Both the position numbers and the translations under genes were made by a program. Below, piece by piece: positions 1 to 8,584 of a stretch of 39,587 nucleotides of DNA. The notes beneath the pieces are model-generated. The model had not been told where the DNA came from and ran no database searches. It worked only from the letters and a program-made list of their open reading frames with translations. This DNA comes from an uncultured Oceanospirillaceae bacterium (lineage in GTDB: Bacteria > Pseudomonadota > Gammaproteobacteria > Pseudomonadales > Balneatricaceae), in NCBI GenBank assembly GCA_937138495.1, contig CAKZPE010000067.1:1-39587 (forward strand), given 5' to 3'. Within the stretch, counting starts at the first letter, position 1; each line of letters starts with the position of its first letter.

Positions 1-971
1 TTAAGCTGACACACCGCGATATGGGTCCGAAGACACTGTATCAGGGTCCACTGGTGCCGAGCGAAGACTTTGTCTGGCAAGATCCGATTCCAGCGGTTGA
101 TCACCCGCTTGTGGATGCGGGCGATATCGCGGCGCTGAAATCCGAGATCGCGGGTGCTGGCCTGTCGGTTCAGGAGATGGTTCTGGCAGCCTGGGCGTCT
201 GCGTCCACTTTCCGTGGCTCTGATCGCCGCGGCGGCGCGAATGGTGCGCGTGTGCGCCTTGCTCCGATGAAGGACTGGGAAGCAAACAACCCGCAGTCTT
301 TGGCCAAAGTTCTGAAGGCTCTGGAGGGTATTCAAGCGACGTTCAACGCAAAGGGCGAGAAGAAAGTCTCCCTTGCCGATCTGATCGTGCTTGCAGGCTG
401 CGTTGGCGTTGAAAAGGCTGCAGGTAATGGCGTCGAAGTGCCATTCACACCGGGCCGCATGGATGCGAGCGCCGAGCAGACCGATATCGAGCAACAAAAC
501 GTGCTTGAGCCACAGGCAGACGGGTTCCGCAACTATTCCAAGGCACGCTTCACGGTCTCCGCTGAGGAGTTGCTGATCGACAAGGCGCAGCTTTTGGGTC
601 TGACGGCCCCCGAGATGACGGTCCTTGTTGGCGGTATGCGGGCGATGGGTGCGAACTTTGATGGCTCCGATCACGGCGTTCTGACGGCGCGCAAGGGCCA
701 GCTCAGCAATGATTTCTTTGTCAATCTTCTGGACATGGGAACGAAATGGGCGCCTGTTTCTGCAGATGAAGATCTGTTTGAAGGCACCGACCGCAAGAGT
801 GGTGAGAAGAAGTGGACAGGTACGCGGGTTGATCTCGTCTTTGGCTCCAACTCAGAGCTGCGCGCAATTGCTGAAGTTTATGCAAGTGCGGATGCGGGTG
901 AGAAGTTCCAGAAGGACTTTGTAACTGCCTGGACCAAGGTCATGAACGCGGATCGTTTTGATCTGAAGTAA
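1..971 (+). CDS. katG: Catalase-peroxidase KatG, C-terminal part (5' end outside window)
   Basis: The reading frame is open from base 3, so this is the last ~322 residues of a longer protein. KatG is a bifunctional heme catalase and broad peroxidase that detoxifies hydrogen peroxide. The visible part starts at the conserved LTHRDMGP segment, passes through LVPSEDFVWQDP and LAAWASASTFRGSDRRGGANGARVRLAP, and ends with VLEPQADGFRNY and the usual C-terminal tail. This is the second, heme-free domain of the duplicated peroxidase fold, which supports the N-terminal active site; the catalytic residues lie outside the window. The stop at 969-971 is followed by a good rho-independent terminator. Codon choice is somewhat richer in GC than in metH next door, which might reflect separate ancestry, but this is a weak signal. 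Confidence 0.95.
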   Translation, partial: KLTHRDMGPKTLYQGPLVPSEDFVWQDPIPAVDHPLVDAGDIAALKSEIAGAGLSVQEMVLAAWASASTFRGSDRRGGANGARVRLAPMKDWEANNPQSLAKVLKALEGIQATFNAKGEKKVSLADLIVLAGCVGVEKAAGNGVEVPFTPGRMDASAEQTDIEQQNVLEPQADGFRNYSKARFTVSAEELLIDKAQLLGLTAPEMTVLVGGMRAMGANFDGSDHGVLTARKGQLSNDFFVNLLDMGTKWAPVSADEDLFEGTDRKSGEKKWTGTRVDLVFGSNSELRAIAEVYASADAGEKFQKDFVTAWTKVMNADRFDLK

Positions 972-993
972 TTCTCCAGTCTTGTTAACCGCA

Positions 994-1027
994 ACGGTAT
1001 GTCAGATTCTGGCATGCCGTTTTTTTA
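994..1027 (+). terminator. Rho-independent terminator after katG
   Basis: A 10-bp stem (994-1003 with 1011-1020, including G-T pairs) with a 7-nt loop is followed directly by a T-run (1020-1026). It lies 22 bp past the katG stop. Confidence 0.85.
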
Positions 1028-1028
1028 T

Positions 1029-1069
1029 AAAAAAAGCAGCCGCCGGCAAAGGGGTTTGCCGGTGACTGC
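1029..1069 (-). terminator. Rho-independent terminator after metH
   Basis: The arms 1036-1050 and 1055-1069 form a long GC-rich stem around a 4-nt loop. The A-run at 1029-1035 becomes a U-run on the minus strand. It lies just past the metH stop, back to back with the katG terminator, so the two convergent genes are insulated from each other. Confidence 0.85.
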
Positions 1070-1095
1070 AAAGGGACGCGGTTGGGGAAAGCGTC

Positions 1096-4000
1096 TTAAC
1101 CTTCTTCGGGCTCGTAGCCGAGATTCGGTGCCAGCCAGCGTTCTGCTTCCTGCTGGCTGATGTCGCAGCGTTCTGCGTAAGACCCGACCTGATCTTCACT
1201 TATTTTGGCAACGCCAAAGTACTGACTTTGCGGATGGCTGAAGTACCATCCGCTGACGGCCGCCGTCGGGTACATGGCATAGCTGTCGGTCAGGGTCAGA
1301 TCTGTATGAGATTCCACATCCAGTACATCCCACAGGCGGGCCTTAATGGTATGGTCCGGACAGGCCGGATAGCCGGGTGCCGGGCGAATGCCGCTGTACT
1401 CTTCCCTGATCAGTGCTTCGTTGTCCAGTTGCTCCAGAGTGGCATAGCCCCAGAGCTCTGTGCGAACGTAGTGGTGCATGTATTCAGCAAAGGCTTCTGC
1501 CAGCCGGTCGGCCAGTGCTTTCACCATAATGCTGCTGTATACGTCGTTATCCGCTTCATAACCTTCAACCAGCTTGTCTACGCCGTGTCCGGTACTGACA
1601 GCGAACATACCAAGATAATCCTGTTTGCCGCTGTCTTCCGGGGCTATAAAGTCAGCCAGACACAGGTTTGCCTTGCCGGCCGTCTTTTCTATTTGCTGGC
1701 GTAACTGGGGCAGGGTGGCGGTTATCTGCTGGCGCTGTTCATCTGCCCAGATAACGATGTCGTCATGTTCCCGGGTATTGGCTGGCAGCAAGCCCACAAC
1801 AGCATGTGCCGTTATTCTTTGATTGCTGATGATATCGTCCAGCATGGTTGTGGCATCGCTGAACAGTTTGCTGGCTGCGTCACCGACGACCTCATCTTTA
1901 AGGATCGCCGGATAGCGCCCGGCCAGCTCCCAGCTGCGGAAGAACGGTGTCCAGTCAATGAAGTCCATCAGCTTGCTGAGATCGAAATCACGGAAGGTAT
2001 GGATGCCCGGTTTTGCGGGGGCCGGTGGCGTATAGGTCTGCCAGTCGGTTGTCAGTTTATTGACACGTGCCTGTTGCAGACTGACCCTTCGGCCGAGCTT
2101 CTGACGCTCCGTGAAACGTTCCCGTATCGCCTGATATTCTTCTTTTATCTTGCTGATATAAATGGATTTATTGTTTTCTGATAGTAGGCTGCTGGCGACA
2201 TTTACCGCCCGTGAAGCGTTGCTGACATGCACTACCTGGTCGAGGTTAAACCCCGGTTCAATCTTAACGGCGGTGTGTGCTTTAGACGTAGTCGCACCGC
2301 CAATCATCAGTGGCAGGCTGATGTTCTGGCGCTGCATTTCTTTGGCGACGTTGACCATTTCATCCAGTGACGGAGTGATCAGCCCTGACAGGCCAATGAT
2401 GTCTACATGTTCTTCCCGGGCGGTGCGCAGAATCTCTTCACCGGAGACCATCACTCCCAGGTCGATAATTTCGTAGTTGTTACACTGCAGGACGACACCC
2501 ACAATGTTTTTACCGATATCGTGTACATCACCTTTTACTGTCGCCAGCAGGATTTTACCGTTACTGCGAACTTCGCCGCCTTTCTGTTCTGCTTCGATAT
2601 AAGGCATTAACCAGGCCACGGCTTTTTTCATTACCCGGGCAGATTTCACTACTTGAGGCAAAAACATCTTGCCGGCACCGAATAAGTCACCCACGATGCC
2701 CATGCCGGCCATTAACGGCCCTTCAATGACTTCAATCGGGCGGGCGTAATGCTGGCGGCATTCCTCCACATCGGCTTCTATATGATCCGCAATGCCTTTA
2801 ACCAGTGCATGTGACAGACGTTCTTCAACCGGCAGTTCACGCCATGCTGCCTGTTGCTCGCTGTTCTCTGTCTGGCTACCGTCATTCAGGTAGCGGCTGG
2901 CGATATCCAGCAGGGCGTCGGTTGCTTCTTCAGAGGTATTGAGAACAACAGCTTCAACCGCGGTTTTTAATTCTTCAGGCAAGTCGTCATAAATCGCCAG
3001 CTGGCCGGCGTTGACGATAGCCATATCCAGCCCCTGGCGGATCGCATGGTAGAGAAAGACACAGTGGATGGCTTCACGGACCGGGTTATTACCCCTGAAT
3101 GAGAAGGAAACGTTAGATACGCCACCGGACACCATGGCATGGGGCAGATTTTGTTTGATCCAGCCGGTGGCGCGGATAAAGTCATCGGCGTAGTTATTAT
3201 GCTCAGCAATGCCCGTGGCGACTGCAAAAATATTCGGATCAAAGATGATGTCTTCAGCAGGGAAGCCTACCTGTTCGGTCAGCAGCCGGTAAGAGCGCTG
3301 GCAGATTTCAGTTTTCCGTTCATAAGTGTCTGCCTGTCCGGTTTCATCAAAGGCCATGACGACAACAGCGGCACCGTAACGGCGCAGCAGGTTGGCCTGA
3401 TGGATAAAGGCGGCTTCACCTTCTTTCAGGCTGATTGAGTTCACGATGCCTTTCCCCTGAACGCACTTCAGGCCCGCTTCGATAACGTCCCATTTGGAGG
3501 AGTCCAGCATTACCGGTACCCGGCTGATATCCGGTTCCGATGCAATCAGGTTGAGGAAGCGCACCATAGCGGCTTCAGCGTCCAGCATGCCTTCATCCAT
3601 GTTGATGTCGATAATCTGTGCACCGTTTTCAACTTGCTGGCGGGCTACTTCCAGTGCGGTTTCGTAATCACCGGCTTTGATCAGGCGGCGGAATACCGCC
3701 GACCCGGTAACATTGGTACGTTCACCTACGTTTACAAACAGGCTGTCTGCATCGATATTCAGAGGTTCCAGTCCCGCCAGACGGCAGGCCACCGGCAAGT
3801 CAGGTACTTGACGGGGCTGCTGTTGCTGACAGGCCTGCCGGATAGCTTTTAAGTGCTCAGGGGTCGTACCACAGCAGCCACCGACAATGTTGACCAGCCC
3901 GCTTGCTGCCCACTCACCAATTTCAGCGGCCATTTCAGCTGGTGTTTCATCGTACTCGCCAAAGGCATTTGGCAGGCCGGCATTAGGGTGTACAGATACA

Positions 4001-4827
4001 AAAGTGTCCGCTACCCGGGACAGTTCTGCTACATACTGGCGAAGCTCTTTTGGCCCAAGGGCGCAGTTCAGGCCTACTGATACAGGTTTTATATGCCGGA
4101 CTGCGTTCCAAAATGCTTCAGTGGTCTGGCCGGATAACGTCCGGCCGGAGGCATCGGTAATGGTGCCGGAAATCATCAGGGGAATATCCAGCCCGTTCAT
4201 CTGGCAGTACTGATCAAACGCAAAAATGGCAGCTTTGGCGTTCAGGGTATCAAAAATGGTTTCGATCATGATCAGATCGGCGCCACCTTCAATCAGGCCC
4301 TCAAGGGACTCTGTGTAGGCCTCAACCAGTTCATCGAAATGAACATTGCGTTTACCCGGATCGTTTACATCCGGAGACAGCGAGCAGGTACGGTTTGTTG
4401 GGCCCAGTACACCGGCCACATAACGGGGCTGTTGTGCGGTACTGAACTGATCTGCAGCTTCCCGGGCAAGTTGTGCCGCCCGCAGGTTAATTTCTTTGCT
4501 CAGATGGCTCATGTCATAGTCGGCCATCGCAATCGAAGTAGCATTGAAAGTGTTGGTTTCAATGATGTCACAGCCCGCGTCCAGAAACGCACCATGGATT
4601 TCCCGGATGATCTCCGGCCGGGTCAGAACCAGCAGATCGTTGTTGCCTTTCAGGTCAGTGGGCCAGTCGCTGAAGCGCTGGCCACGAAAATCTGCTTCAT
4701 TCAGGGGATATGTCTGAATCATTGTGCCCATGGCGCCATCGAGTACAAGGATACGCTGCTCAAGTGTGGTACGCAGGGTATGAGTGATGGAGGTGTTTTG
4801 AAGTGGCTGTGTCGGGGCGGTCGTCAT
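1096..4827 (-). CDS. metH: Cobalamin-dependent methionine synthase MetH
   Basis: 1243 residues, close to the usual ~1230. It transfers the methyl group of 5-methyltetrahydrofolate to homocysteine through bound methylcobalamin in the cytoplasm. Domains run in the standard order: homocysteine-binding barrel (starts ILVLDGAMGTMIQ; zinc ligands in GLNCALGP and GGCCGTTPEH), pterin-binding barrel (FVNVGERTNVTGS, INMDEGMLD), cobalamin cap and binding domains (GDVHDIGKNIVG carries the DxHxxG ligand motif), and C-terminal SAM-binding reactivation domain (RPAPGYPACPDH). The ATG at 4827 is chosen because the protein then begins a few residues before the first conserved block, as expected. Monocistronic, and convergent with katG. 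I looked for a cobalamin or SAM riboswitch upstream on the minus strand and saw no recognisable box. Confidence 0.98.
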   Translation of the reverse strand: MTTAPTQPLQNTSITHTLRTTLEQRILVLDGAMGTMIQTYPLNEADFRGQRFSDWPTDLKGNNDLLVLTRPEIIREIHGAFLDAGCDIIETNTFNATSIAMADYDMSHLSKEINLRAAQLAREAADQFSTAQQPRYVAGVLGPTNRTCSLSPDVNDPGKRNVHFDELVEAYTESLEGLIEGGADLIMIETIFDTLNAKAAIFAFDQYCQMNGLDIPLMISGTITDASGRTLSGQTTEAFWNAVRHIKPVSVGLNCALGPKELRQYVAELSRVADTFVSVHPNAGLPNAFGEYDETPAEMAAEIGEWAASGLVNIVGGCCGTTPEHLKAIRQACQQQQPRQVPDLPVACRLAGLEPLNIDADSLFVNVGERTNVTGSAVFRRLIKAGDYETALEVARQQVENGAQIIDINMDEGMLDAEAAMVRFLNLIASEPDISRVPVMLDSSKWDVIEAGLKCVQGKGIVNSISLKEGEAAFIHQANLLRRYGAAVVVMAFDETGQADTYERKTEICQRSYRLLTEQVGFPAEDIIFDPNIFAVATGIAEHNNYADDFIRATGWIKQNLPHAMVSGGVSNVSFSFRGNNPVREAIHCVFLYHAIRQGLDMAIVNAGQLAIYDDLPEELKTAVEAVVLNTSEEATDALLDIASRYLNDGSQTENSEQQAAWRELPVEERLSHALVKGIADHIEADVEECRQHYARPIEVIEGPLMAGMGIVGDLFGAGKMFLPQVVKSARVMKKAVAWLMPYIEAEQKGGEVRSNGKILLATVKGDVHDIGKNIVGVVLQCNNYEIIDLGVMVSGEEILRTAREEHVDIIGLSGLITPSLDEMVNVAKEMQRQNISLPLMIGGATTSKAHTAVKIEPGFNLDQVVHVSNASRAVNVASSLLSENNKSIYISKIKEEYQAIRERFTERQKLGRRVSLQQARVNKLTTDWQTYTPPAPAKPGIHTFRDFDLSKLMDFIDWTPFFRSWELAGRYPAILKDEVVGDAASKLFSDATTMLDDIISNQRITAHAVVGLLPANTREHDDIVIWADEQRQQITATLPQLRQQIEKTAGKANLCLADFIAPEDSGKQDYLGMFAVSTGHGVDKLVEGYEADNDVYSSIMVKALADRLAEAFAEYMHHYVRTELWGYATLEQLDNEALIREEYSGIRPAPGYPACPDHTIKARLWDVLDVESHTDLTLTDSYAMYPTAAVSGWYFSHPQSQYFGVAKISEDQVGSYAERCDISQQEAERWLAPNLGYEPEEG

Positions 4828-5056
4828 AGGTGTTTCCGTTACTGCGTGTCGATAAAGGCGTTTATTCTATGAGGTTCTTTTGCTGAGCTGGGTGATTTCG
4901 GTTCAGGTCAAAATGAATGAAATTAAAGTAACTTGCAGAATTATTGAAAATAACTACTGTTGCGGTGGGTCTGTACGGTTTGTTACTAATTCGAATAAAG
5001 GTTCAATATGTTGATTTTTAGCGACAAATTAACGCTTTTATTCCGATTTTCAGCTG

Positions 5057-5280
5057 TTACAATCTGCGCCGGAAGTACCGCCGCCTGACTAACAGGTGGT
5101 GAAGAAGTGCCACGTGCTGGCACTTAATTGGGCAAGTCTGTCGGCGTCCGTGTATCGCGCCAGAACAGATCAGACGGTTCTGAACCGGGGCGGGCGCGAT
5201 ATGACTTTAGATGAACAGTACTGATGATCAGGCTGTTCCTGGGACAGTCGCAGAGATACTCTGCGGCGCAAGATTAAGGT
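5057..5280 (+). ncRNA. Candidate structured 5' leader of panD
   Basis: The ~220 bases before panD can fold into a series of well-formed helices. An outer pairing (CGCCG near 5070 with CGGCG near 5146) encloses two hairpins: CCGCCTG/CAGGTGG (near 5080-5098) and AAGTGCC/GGCACTT (near 5106-5126). Further down are a long hairpin closed by TCGCGCC/GGGCGCGA (near 5155-5200) and a perfect 7-bp hairpin CGCAGAG/CTCTGCG (near 5250-5266). A plausible -10 (TACAAT, near 5057) sits just before the first helix; the -35 is weak. I know of no family that matches. It could be a riboswitch-like leader controlling panD, or an independent small RNA. The structure is read by eye only. Confidence 0.45.
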
Positions 5281-5287
5281 TGTATCT

Positions 5288-5728
5288 ATGTTGCAAACAT
5301 TTCTCAAAGCAAAGCTTCACCGGGTCACTGCTACCCACGCTGAACTTCACTATGAAGGTTCCTGTGCTATTGATGGCACGTTGCTGGACAGTTCAGGTAT
5401 TCGCGAATATGAACAGATACACATCTATAACATTAATAATGGTGAGCGTTTCAGCACCTATGCGATCCGCGCGGAAGATAACAGCGGTATCATTTCTGTG
5501 AACGGTGCCGCTGCCCATAAAGCGAATAAGGGTGATCTGCTGATTATCTGTGCGTATGTGCAGCTGGATGAGCAGGAAGCAGAGGGCTTCGAGCCAACCC
5601 TGTGTTACTTTGAAAATGCCCGTAATGAAAATGATGCCGAACAGGTAAGCGATGCTGAACTGCACAGCCGTAATACACTGACTGGCATTATGAACGCCAT
5701 TGCCACCCAGATGAGTGATTTGGCGTAA
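5288..5728 (+). CDS. panD: Aspartate 1-decarboxylase PanD
   Basis: Converts L-aspartate to beta-alanine for pantothenate and CoA synthesis. It is a pyruvoyl enzyme: the proenzyme cleaves itself between Gly24 and Ser25 (seen here as YEGSCAID), and Ser25 becomes the pyruvoyl group. Other family blocks are visible: MLQTFLKAKLHRVTAT, IREYEQIHIYNINNGERF and ISVNGAAAHKANKGDLLIICAY. At 146 residues it is ~20 longer than the common 126-residue form, with an acidic, apparently disordered C-terminal extension. No panB or panC is adjacent; the gene stands alone behind a long structured leader, which suggests RNA-level control. Confidence 0.96.
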   Translation: MLQTFLKAKLHRVTATHAELHYEGSCAIDGTLLDSSGIREYEQIHIYNINNGERFSTYAIRAEDNSGIISVNGAAAHKANKGDLLIICAYVQLDEQEAEGFEPTLCYFENARNENDAEQVSDAELHSRNTLTGIMNAIATQMSDLA

Positions 5729-5742
5729 GCGGGTATCCGACT

Positions 5743-5766
5743 GCAGGGCCGGTATGCCGGCTCTGC
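5743..5766. terminator. Hairpin between convergent panD and ABM genes
   Basis: A 10-bp stem (5743-5752 with 5757-5766, one G-T pair) encloses a TATG loop. There is no clear T-run on either strand, so it is a terminator-like hairpin rather than a classic intrinsic terminator. Confidence 0.5.
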
Positions 5767-5772
5767 CTGTGA

Positions 5773-6075
5773 TTATTCCGGCGATGGATTAAAGGAATAA
5801 CTGCGTTTTACTTCCACCACGTCTACCCGGTAGCTCTGATACCACTTTTCCCGACCAGCTTGCTGAGCAAGGCTGTGTTCCTGATCCTGTTTCCAGCGAA
5901 TAACCGACGCTTCATCCGGCCAGTATGAAATGGCAATTTCATCGTCGCCTTCTGTTACCGCAATAAAATCCAGGCAGCCATACTGCTCAAAGGCCAGTTC
6001 CCGCATCCGGGCGACGGTATCACTGTAAGCCTGATCCTGTTGGGCGGCTTTGGCGCGGAATATAACTGCATACAT
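5773..6075 (-). CDS. ABM-domain (antibiotic biosynthesis monooxygenase family) protein
   Basis: 100 residues with the ferredoxin-like dimeric alpha/beta barrel pattern of the ABM family: MYAVIFRAK opening strand, a helix around residues 15-30, CLDFIAV, EIAISYWPDEASVIRWKQDQEH and the closing YRVDVVEVKRSYS. Members range from small-molecule monooxygenases to heme- or quinol-handling enzymes, so no substrate can be given. It begins 22 bp after the stop of the SDR oxidoreductase on the same strand and is probably co-transcribed with it, which suggests a joint redox role. Confidence 0.85.
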   Translation of the reverse strand: MYAVIFRAKAAQQDQAYSDTVARMRELAFEQYGCLDFIAVTEGDDEIAISYWPDEASVIRWKQDQEHSLAQQAGREKWYQSYRVDVVEVKRSYSFNPSPE

Positions 6076-6097
6076 ACAGGTAAGGCGCCTTTATCGG

Positions 6098-6946
6098 TTA
6101 TGAGTTTTCTGAGCCGGACGCTTTAATCAGAATTTTATCCAGCAGGCGGGTTGAAACAAAACGCTTAAGCCAGCCCAGCAGGTATGTCGGGGTAGTGACA
6201 TAGTAGCGGGGCTGTGGCCGTTTGCTTTCCAGTGCATGAATAACCCGTTTCAGTACGGCTTCCGGGCCGAGAGTGAAGGGGTCTTCTTTGCCGGGGTCAG
6301 TGTTACTCAGCCGTGAAACAACCCCTTCATAGGTGCTGCGGAAAGGGCTGCTTTCAATATCAATATTGGCTAAGAATTTTGCGTAGGCATTGGCGCGGAA
6401 TTCACTGCGTACCGGGCCAGGCTCGATCAGTGAAACATGAATACCGGTGCCATGCAGTTCCTGTCGAAGGGTATCACTGTAGCCTTCAAGCGCAAATTTG
6501 CTGGTGTTGTAAGCACCACGGAAACGCATGGTGATCAGGCCGAGCACCGAGCTGTTCTGAATAATTCTGCCTTCCCCCTGGCGGCGCATCACCGGCAGGA
6601 GTTTACAGGTCAGTTCGTGCCAGCCCAGCAGGTTTGTTTCCAGTTGCTCGCGCAGTACTTCACGGCTCAGGTCTTCAATGGCCCCTGGCTGACCATATGC
6701 GCCGTTATTGAACAGGGCGTAGAGCTTACCGTTGGTTTGTTCAAGCAGCCATTCTGTTGCCAGCTGAATTGATTCAGAGTTGTCCAGGTCCAGCTGAAAG
6801 CTGTTCAGTCCTTCGTTGTTAAGGCGGGCCACATCTTCAGCCTTACGGGCCGTCGCAAAGACCTGATATCCACGCTGGTGCAACTGCTTTGCCACGTAGT
6901 AGCCGATACCGGTGGAGCAGCCGGTAATCAGAATGCTTTTGTTCAT
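6098..6946 (-). CDS. SDR-family NAD(P)-dependent oxidoreductase
   Basis: 282 residues. Classical short-chain dehydrogenase: Rossmann motif TGCSTGIG at residues 8-15, NNGAYG at 80-85 in place of the commoner NNAG, catalytic Ser132/133 (NSSVLG), and YNTSK with Tyr146 and Lys150. The C-terminal segment PRYYVTTPTYLLGWLKRF resembles the YbbO-like branch acting on hydrophobic aldehydes or ketones; the substrate is unknown. I chose the ATG at 6944-6946 (MNKSILITG) because it has a good ribosome site (AGGAAAG) just before it. An upstream in-frame start at 7132 would add 62 residues unrelated to SDRs and cross the divergent promoter region. Likely an operon with the ABM gene. Confidence 0.92.
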   Translation of the reverse strand: MNKSILITGCSTGIGYYVAKQLHQRGYQVFATARKAEDVARLNNEGLNSFQLDLDNSESIQLATEWLLEQTNGKLYALFNNGAYGQPGAIEDLSREVLREQLETNLLGWHELTCKLLPVMRRQGEGRIIQNSSVLGLITMRFRGAYNTSKFALEGYSDTLRQELHGTGIHVSLIEPGPVRSEFRANAYAKFLANIDIESSPFRSTYEGVVSRLSNTDPGKEDPFTLGPEAVLKRVIHALESKRPQPRYYVTTPTYLLGWLKRFVSTRLLDKILIKASGSENS

Positions 6947-7004
6947 ACTTTCCTGTCGCAAATGAATGAGATGCAAGCACCGTATACCCTGGGGATGCGT
7001 TTTG

Positions 7005-7064
7005 CTAGTCTCATCTGAACGAGGCACGTATAAACTAATCTTATCTGAATTAGCCCCGTGTAAA
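7005..7064. repeat. Two tandem 30-bp direct repeats in a divergent promoter
   Basis: Repeat 1 (7005-7034) and repeat 2 (7035-7064) are contiguous and agree at 23 of 30 positions. Both keep CTA-TCT-ATCTGAA at the start and CGT-TAAA at the end. They lie between the divergent SDR and VOC genes, ~58 bp before the SDR start and ~36 bp before the VOC start. A period close to three helical turns suggests two stacked regulator sites on one face of the DNA. Confidence 0.6.
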
Positions 7065-7099
7065 GCATGATCCATGCTTACGTTGAACAAGGAGATTGT

Positions 7100-7483
7100 A
7101 TGACTACAGAAAATACGACTGTACCGCGCCATGGCAGTATTAATTACCTTGAATTTCCATCCCGGGATCTGGCGTGCACAAAGACTTTTTTTAGCCGTGT
7201 GTTTGGCTGGACGTTCGTTGATTACGGTCCGGAATACTGTGCTTTTCAGGAGGCGGAGTCCGGTACTGTTGAAGGCGGTTTTTATCTTGCTGATGTTACT
7301 TCACATACAGATAACGGTGCTGCGCTGGTGGTTTTCTACAGTGTCAGTCTTGCCGAAACTCAGGCATCCGTGGAACAGGCCGGCGGTGTAATATGCCGGC
7401 CCGTGTTTGAGTTTCCCGGTGGCAGGCGTTTTCATTTTAAAGAACCTGGGGGTAATGAGTTTGCAGTATGGTCTGATAATTAA
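7100..7483 (+). CDS. VOC-family (glyoxalase/dioxygenase fold) protein
   Basis: 127 residues. Vicinal-oxygen-chelate fold: INYLEFPSRDLACTKTFFSRVFGWTFVDYG is the typical beta-alpha start, and FEFPGGRRFHFKEPGGNEFAVWSD is the typical C-terminal metal-site strand (Glu in PGGNEFAVW). Members bind a metal and act on diverse small molecules, or bind toxic compounds, so the function is open. The ATG at 7100 is chosen because AAGGAG lies 5 bp upstream. Divergent from the SDR/ABM pair with tandem repeats between them, suggesting shared control. Confidence 0.88.
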   Translation: MTTENTTVPRHGSINYLEFPSRDLACTKTFFSRVFGWTFVDYGPEYCAFQEAESGTVEGGFYLADVTSHTDNGAALVVFYSVSLAETQASVEQAGGVICRPVFEFPGGRRFHFKEPGGNEFAVWSDN

Positions 7484-7486
7484 TAT

Positions 7487-7501
7487 TTCGATTTTATCGA
7501 A
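7487..7501. promoter_or_regulatory. TTCGAT-TTT-ATCGAA inverted repeat
   Basis: A perfect 6-bp inverted repeat with a 3-bp spacer lies directly after the VOC stop and ~90 bp before azoR. It could be an operator for azoR or a weak hairpin; there is no T-run. Confidence 0.3.
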
Positions 7502-7590
7502 CTAATAGGGCTTTAATTTGTAATTTTTGTTCGTTTTTTGTTGGGCGATAATGTTTCTCACCGTTAGATACTGAATGTGAGGAAAGCCCG

Positions 7591-8190
7591 ATGGCCCGTG
7601 TATTAGTGATTAATTCCAGCCCGTCTGCAGAAGGTTCTGTCAGCCGTCGTCTGAGTGCTGCGCTGGTGGCCCGTTATAAAGGTAAAGCAACCGGGATTAC
7701 GTATCGGGATGTTGGCCTCGAGCCTCCGGCCCATCTCGATGCTGAAACCATAGAAGCGTTTTATACGCCCGCAGATGCATTGAGTGTGGCTCAGTTACAG
7801 AAGACGCTGCTGTCTGATCAGCTGATTACTGAGCTTGAAGCGGCGGATGTGATTATTATTGGTTCGCCTATGCATAATTTTACAATTGCCTCAGGCCTTA
7901 AAACCTATTTTGATCAGGTGGCCCGGGTCGGGCGTACTTTTCAGTACAGCCCTGAAACAGGCCCGGTGGGGATGCTGGCCGGTAAAAAGGTGTATGTGCT
8001 GAGTAGCCGGGGCGGTAATTATTCTTCCCGCAGCCCTTATGCCGGGCTGAACCATGAAGCGACCTACCTTAAAACAGTACTTGGGTTTATAGGCCTGACC
8101 GATATCACCTTCATTGCTGCTGAGGATATTAAGAGCGGTAATGACGGCGTGAATACTGCACTGGCTCTGATTGAGAGCCTTGAGATCTGA
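7591..8190 (+). CDS. azoR: FMN-dependent NADH-azoreductase / quinone reductase AzoR
   Basis: 199 residues, matching the ~201 of E. coli AzoR. Flavodoxin-2 fold: the FMN phosphate-binding loop NSSPSAEGSVSRRLS near the N-terminus, the PMHNFTIASGLKTYFDQVARVGRTFQY block, and LSSRGGNYSSRSPYAGLNHEATYLKTVLGFIGL. It reduces quinones and azo compounds by two electrons using NADH in the cytoplasm, a known defence against thiol-reactive electrophiles. A GTGAGGAAAG ribosome site precedes the ATG, and a GATAAT -10-like box lies ~45 bp upstream. Single gene with its own terminator. Confidence 0.95.
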   Translation: MARVLVINSSPSAEGSVSRRLSAALVARYKGKATGITYRDVGLEPPAHLDAETIEAFYTPADALSVAQLQKTLLSDQLITELEAADVIIIGSPMHNFTIASGLKTYFDQVARVGRTFQYSPETGPVGMLAGKKVYVLSSRGGNYSSRSPYAGLNHEATYLKTVLGFIGLTDITFIAAEDIKSGNDGVNTALALIESLEI

Positions 8191-8214
8191 TTCTTTGATC
8201 ATGTTTTAGCCTTC

Positions 8215-8236
8215 AGCGGCCAACAGGCTGCTTTTT
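8215..8236 (+). terminator. Rho-independent terminator after azoR
   Basis: AGCGGCC (8215-8221), AACA loop and GGCTGCT (8226-8232) form a 7-bp stem with one G-T pair, followed by T's to 8236. Confidence 0.8.
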
Positions 8237-8584
8237 CGTATATAAACTTTATACCGTTATCTTTTGATGTGTTTTCAACCAGTAAAGCTGCAGTGGACTG
8301 CCGCATTTTCACCCAGATCAGGTCATCAGGTATAAGGGGGCGGTAGCGGGCTGTTCAGGTGCTCAGCTCAGGACTGTTGGCTTCCGGCGGACAGGTAGCC
8401 GGTGAGGCAATCGATGCCTGATTCAGATGGCAAATGCCAGCAGGGCTGCCTGAGTCGCTGGCTGGTGGCTATTCTTTGATACAAGATTTTTGCTCTTAAC
8501 TTGCTGATTCTTATGGCGCGGTCTGACAGGACGCTGCTACAGGGCTATGTTAAGCTCAAGTGATCTCTGATTTAGGAATAATGC
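8237..8584. other. Intergenic stretch, no gene seen
   Basis: About 350 bases between azoR and the flavodoxin-like gene. No reading frame with a ribosome site and no recognisable RNA family. It contains GC-rich self-complementary pieces around 8340-8460 that may be structured, but I cannot draw a convincing fold. Confidence 0.4.

Noticed and set aside
4828..5057. Cobalamin or SAM riboswitch for metH on the minus strand
   Set aside because: No B12 box and no SAM-type core could be found; the strong pairing in the region suits the plus-strand panD leader better.
6947..7132. N-terminal extension of the SDR protein by 62 residues
   Set aside because: The extension has no SDR-like sequence, crosses the divergent promoter repeats and the VOC start, and the internal ATG has a good ribosome site.
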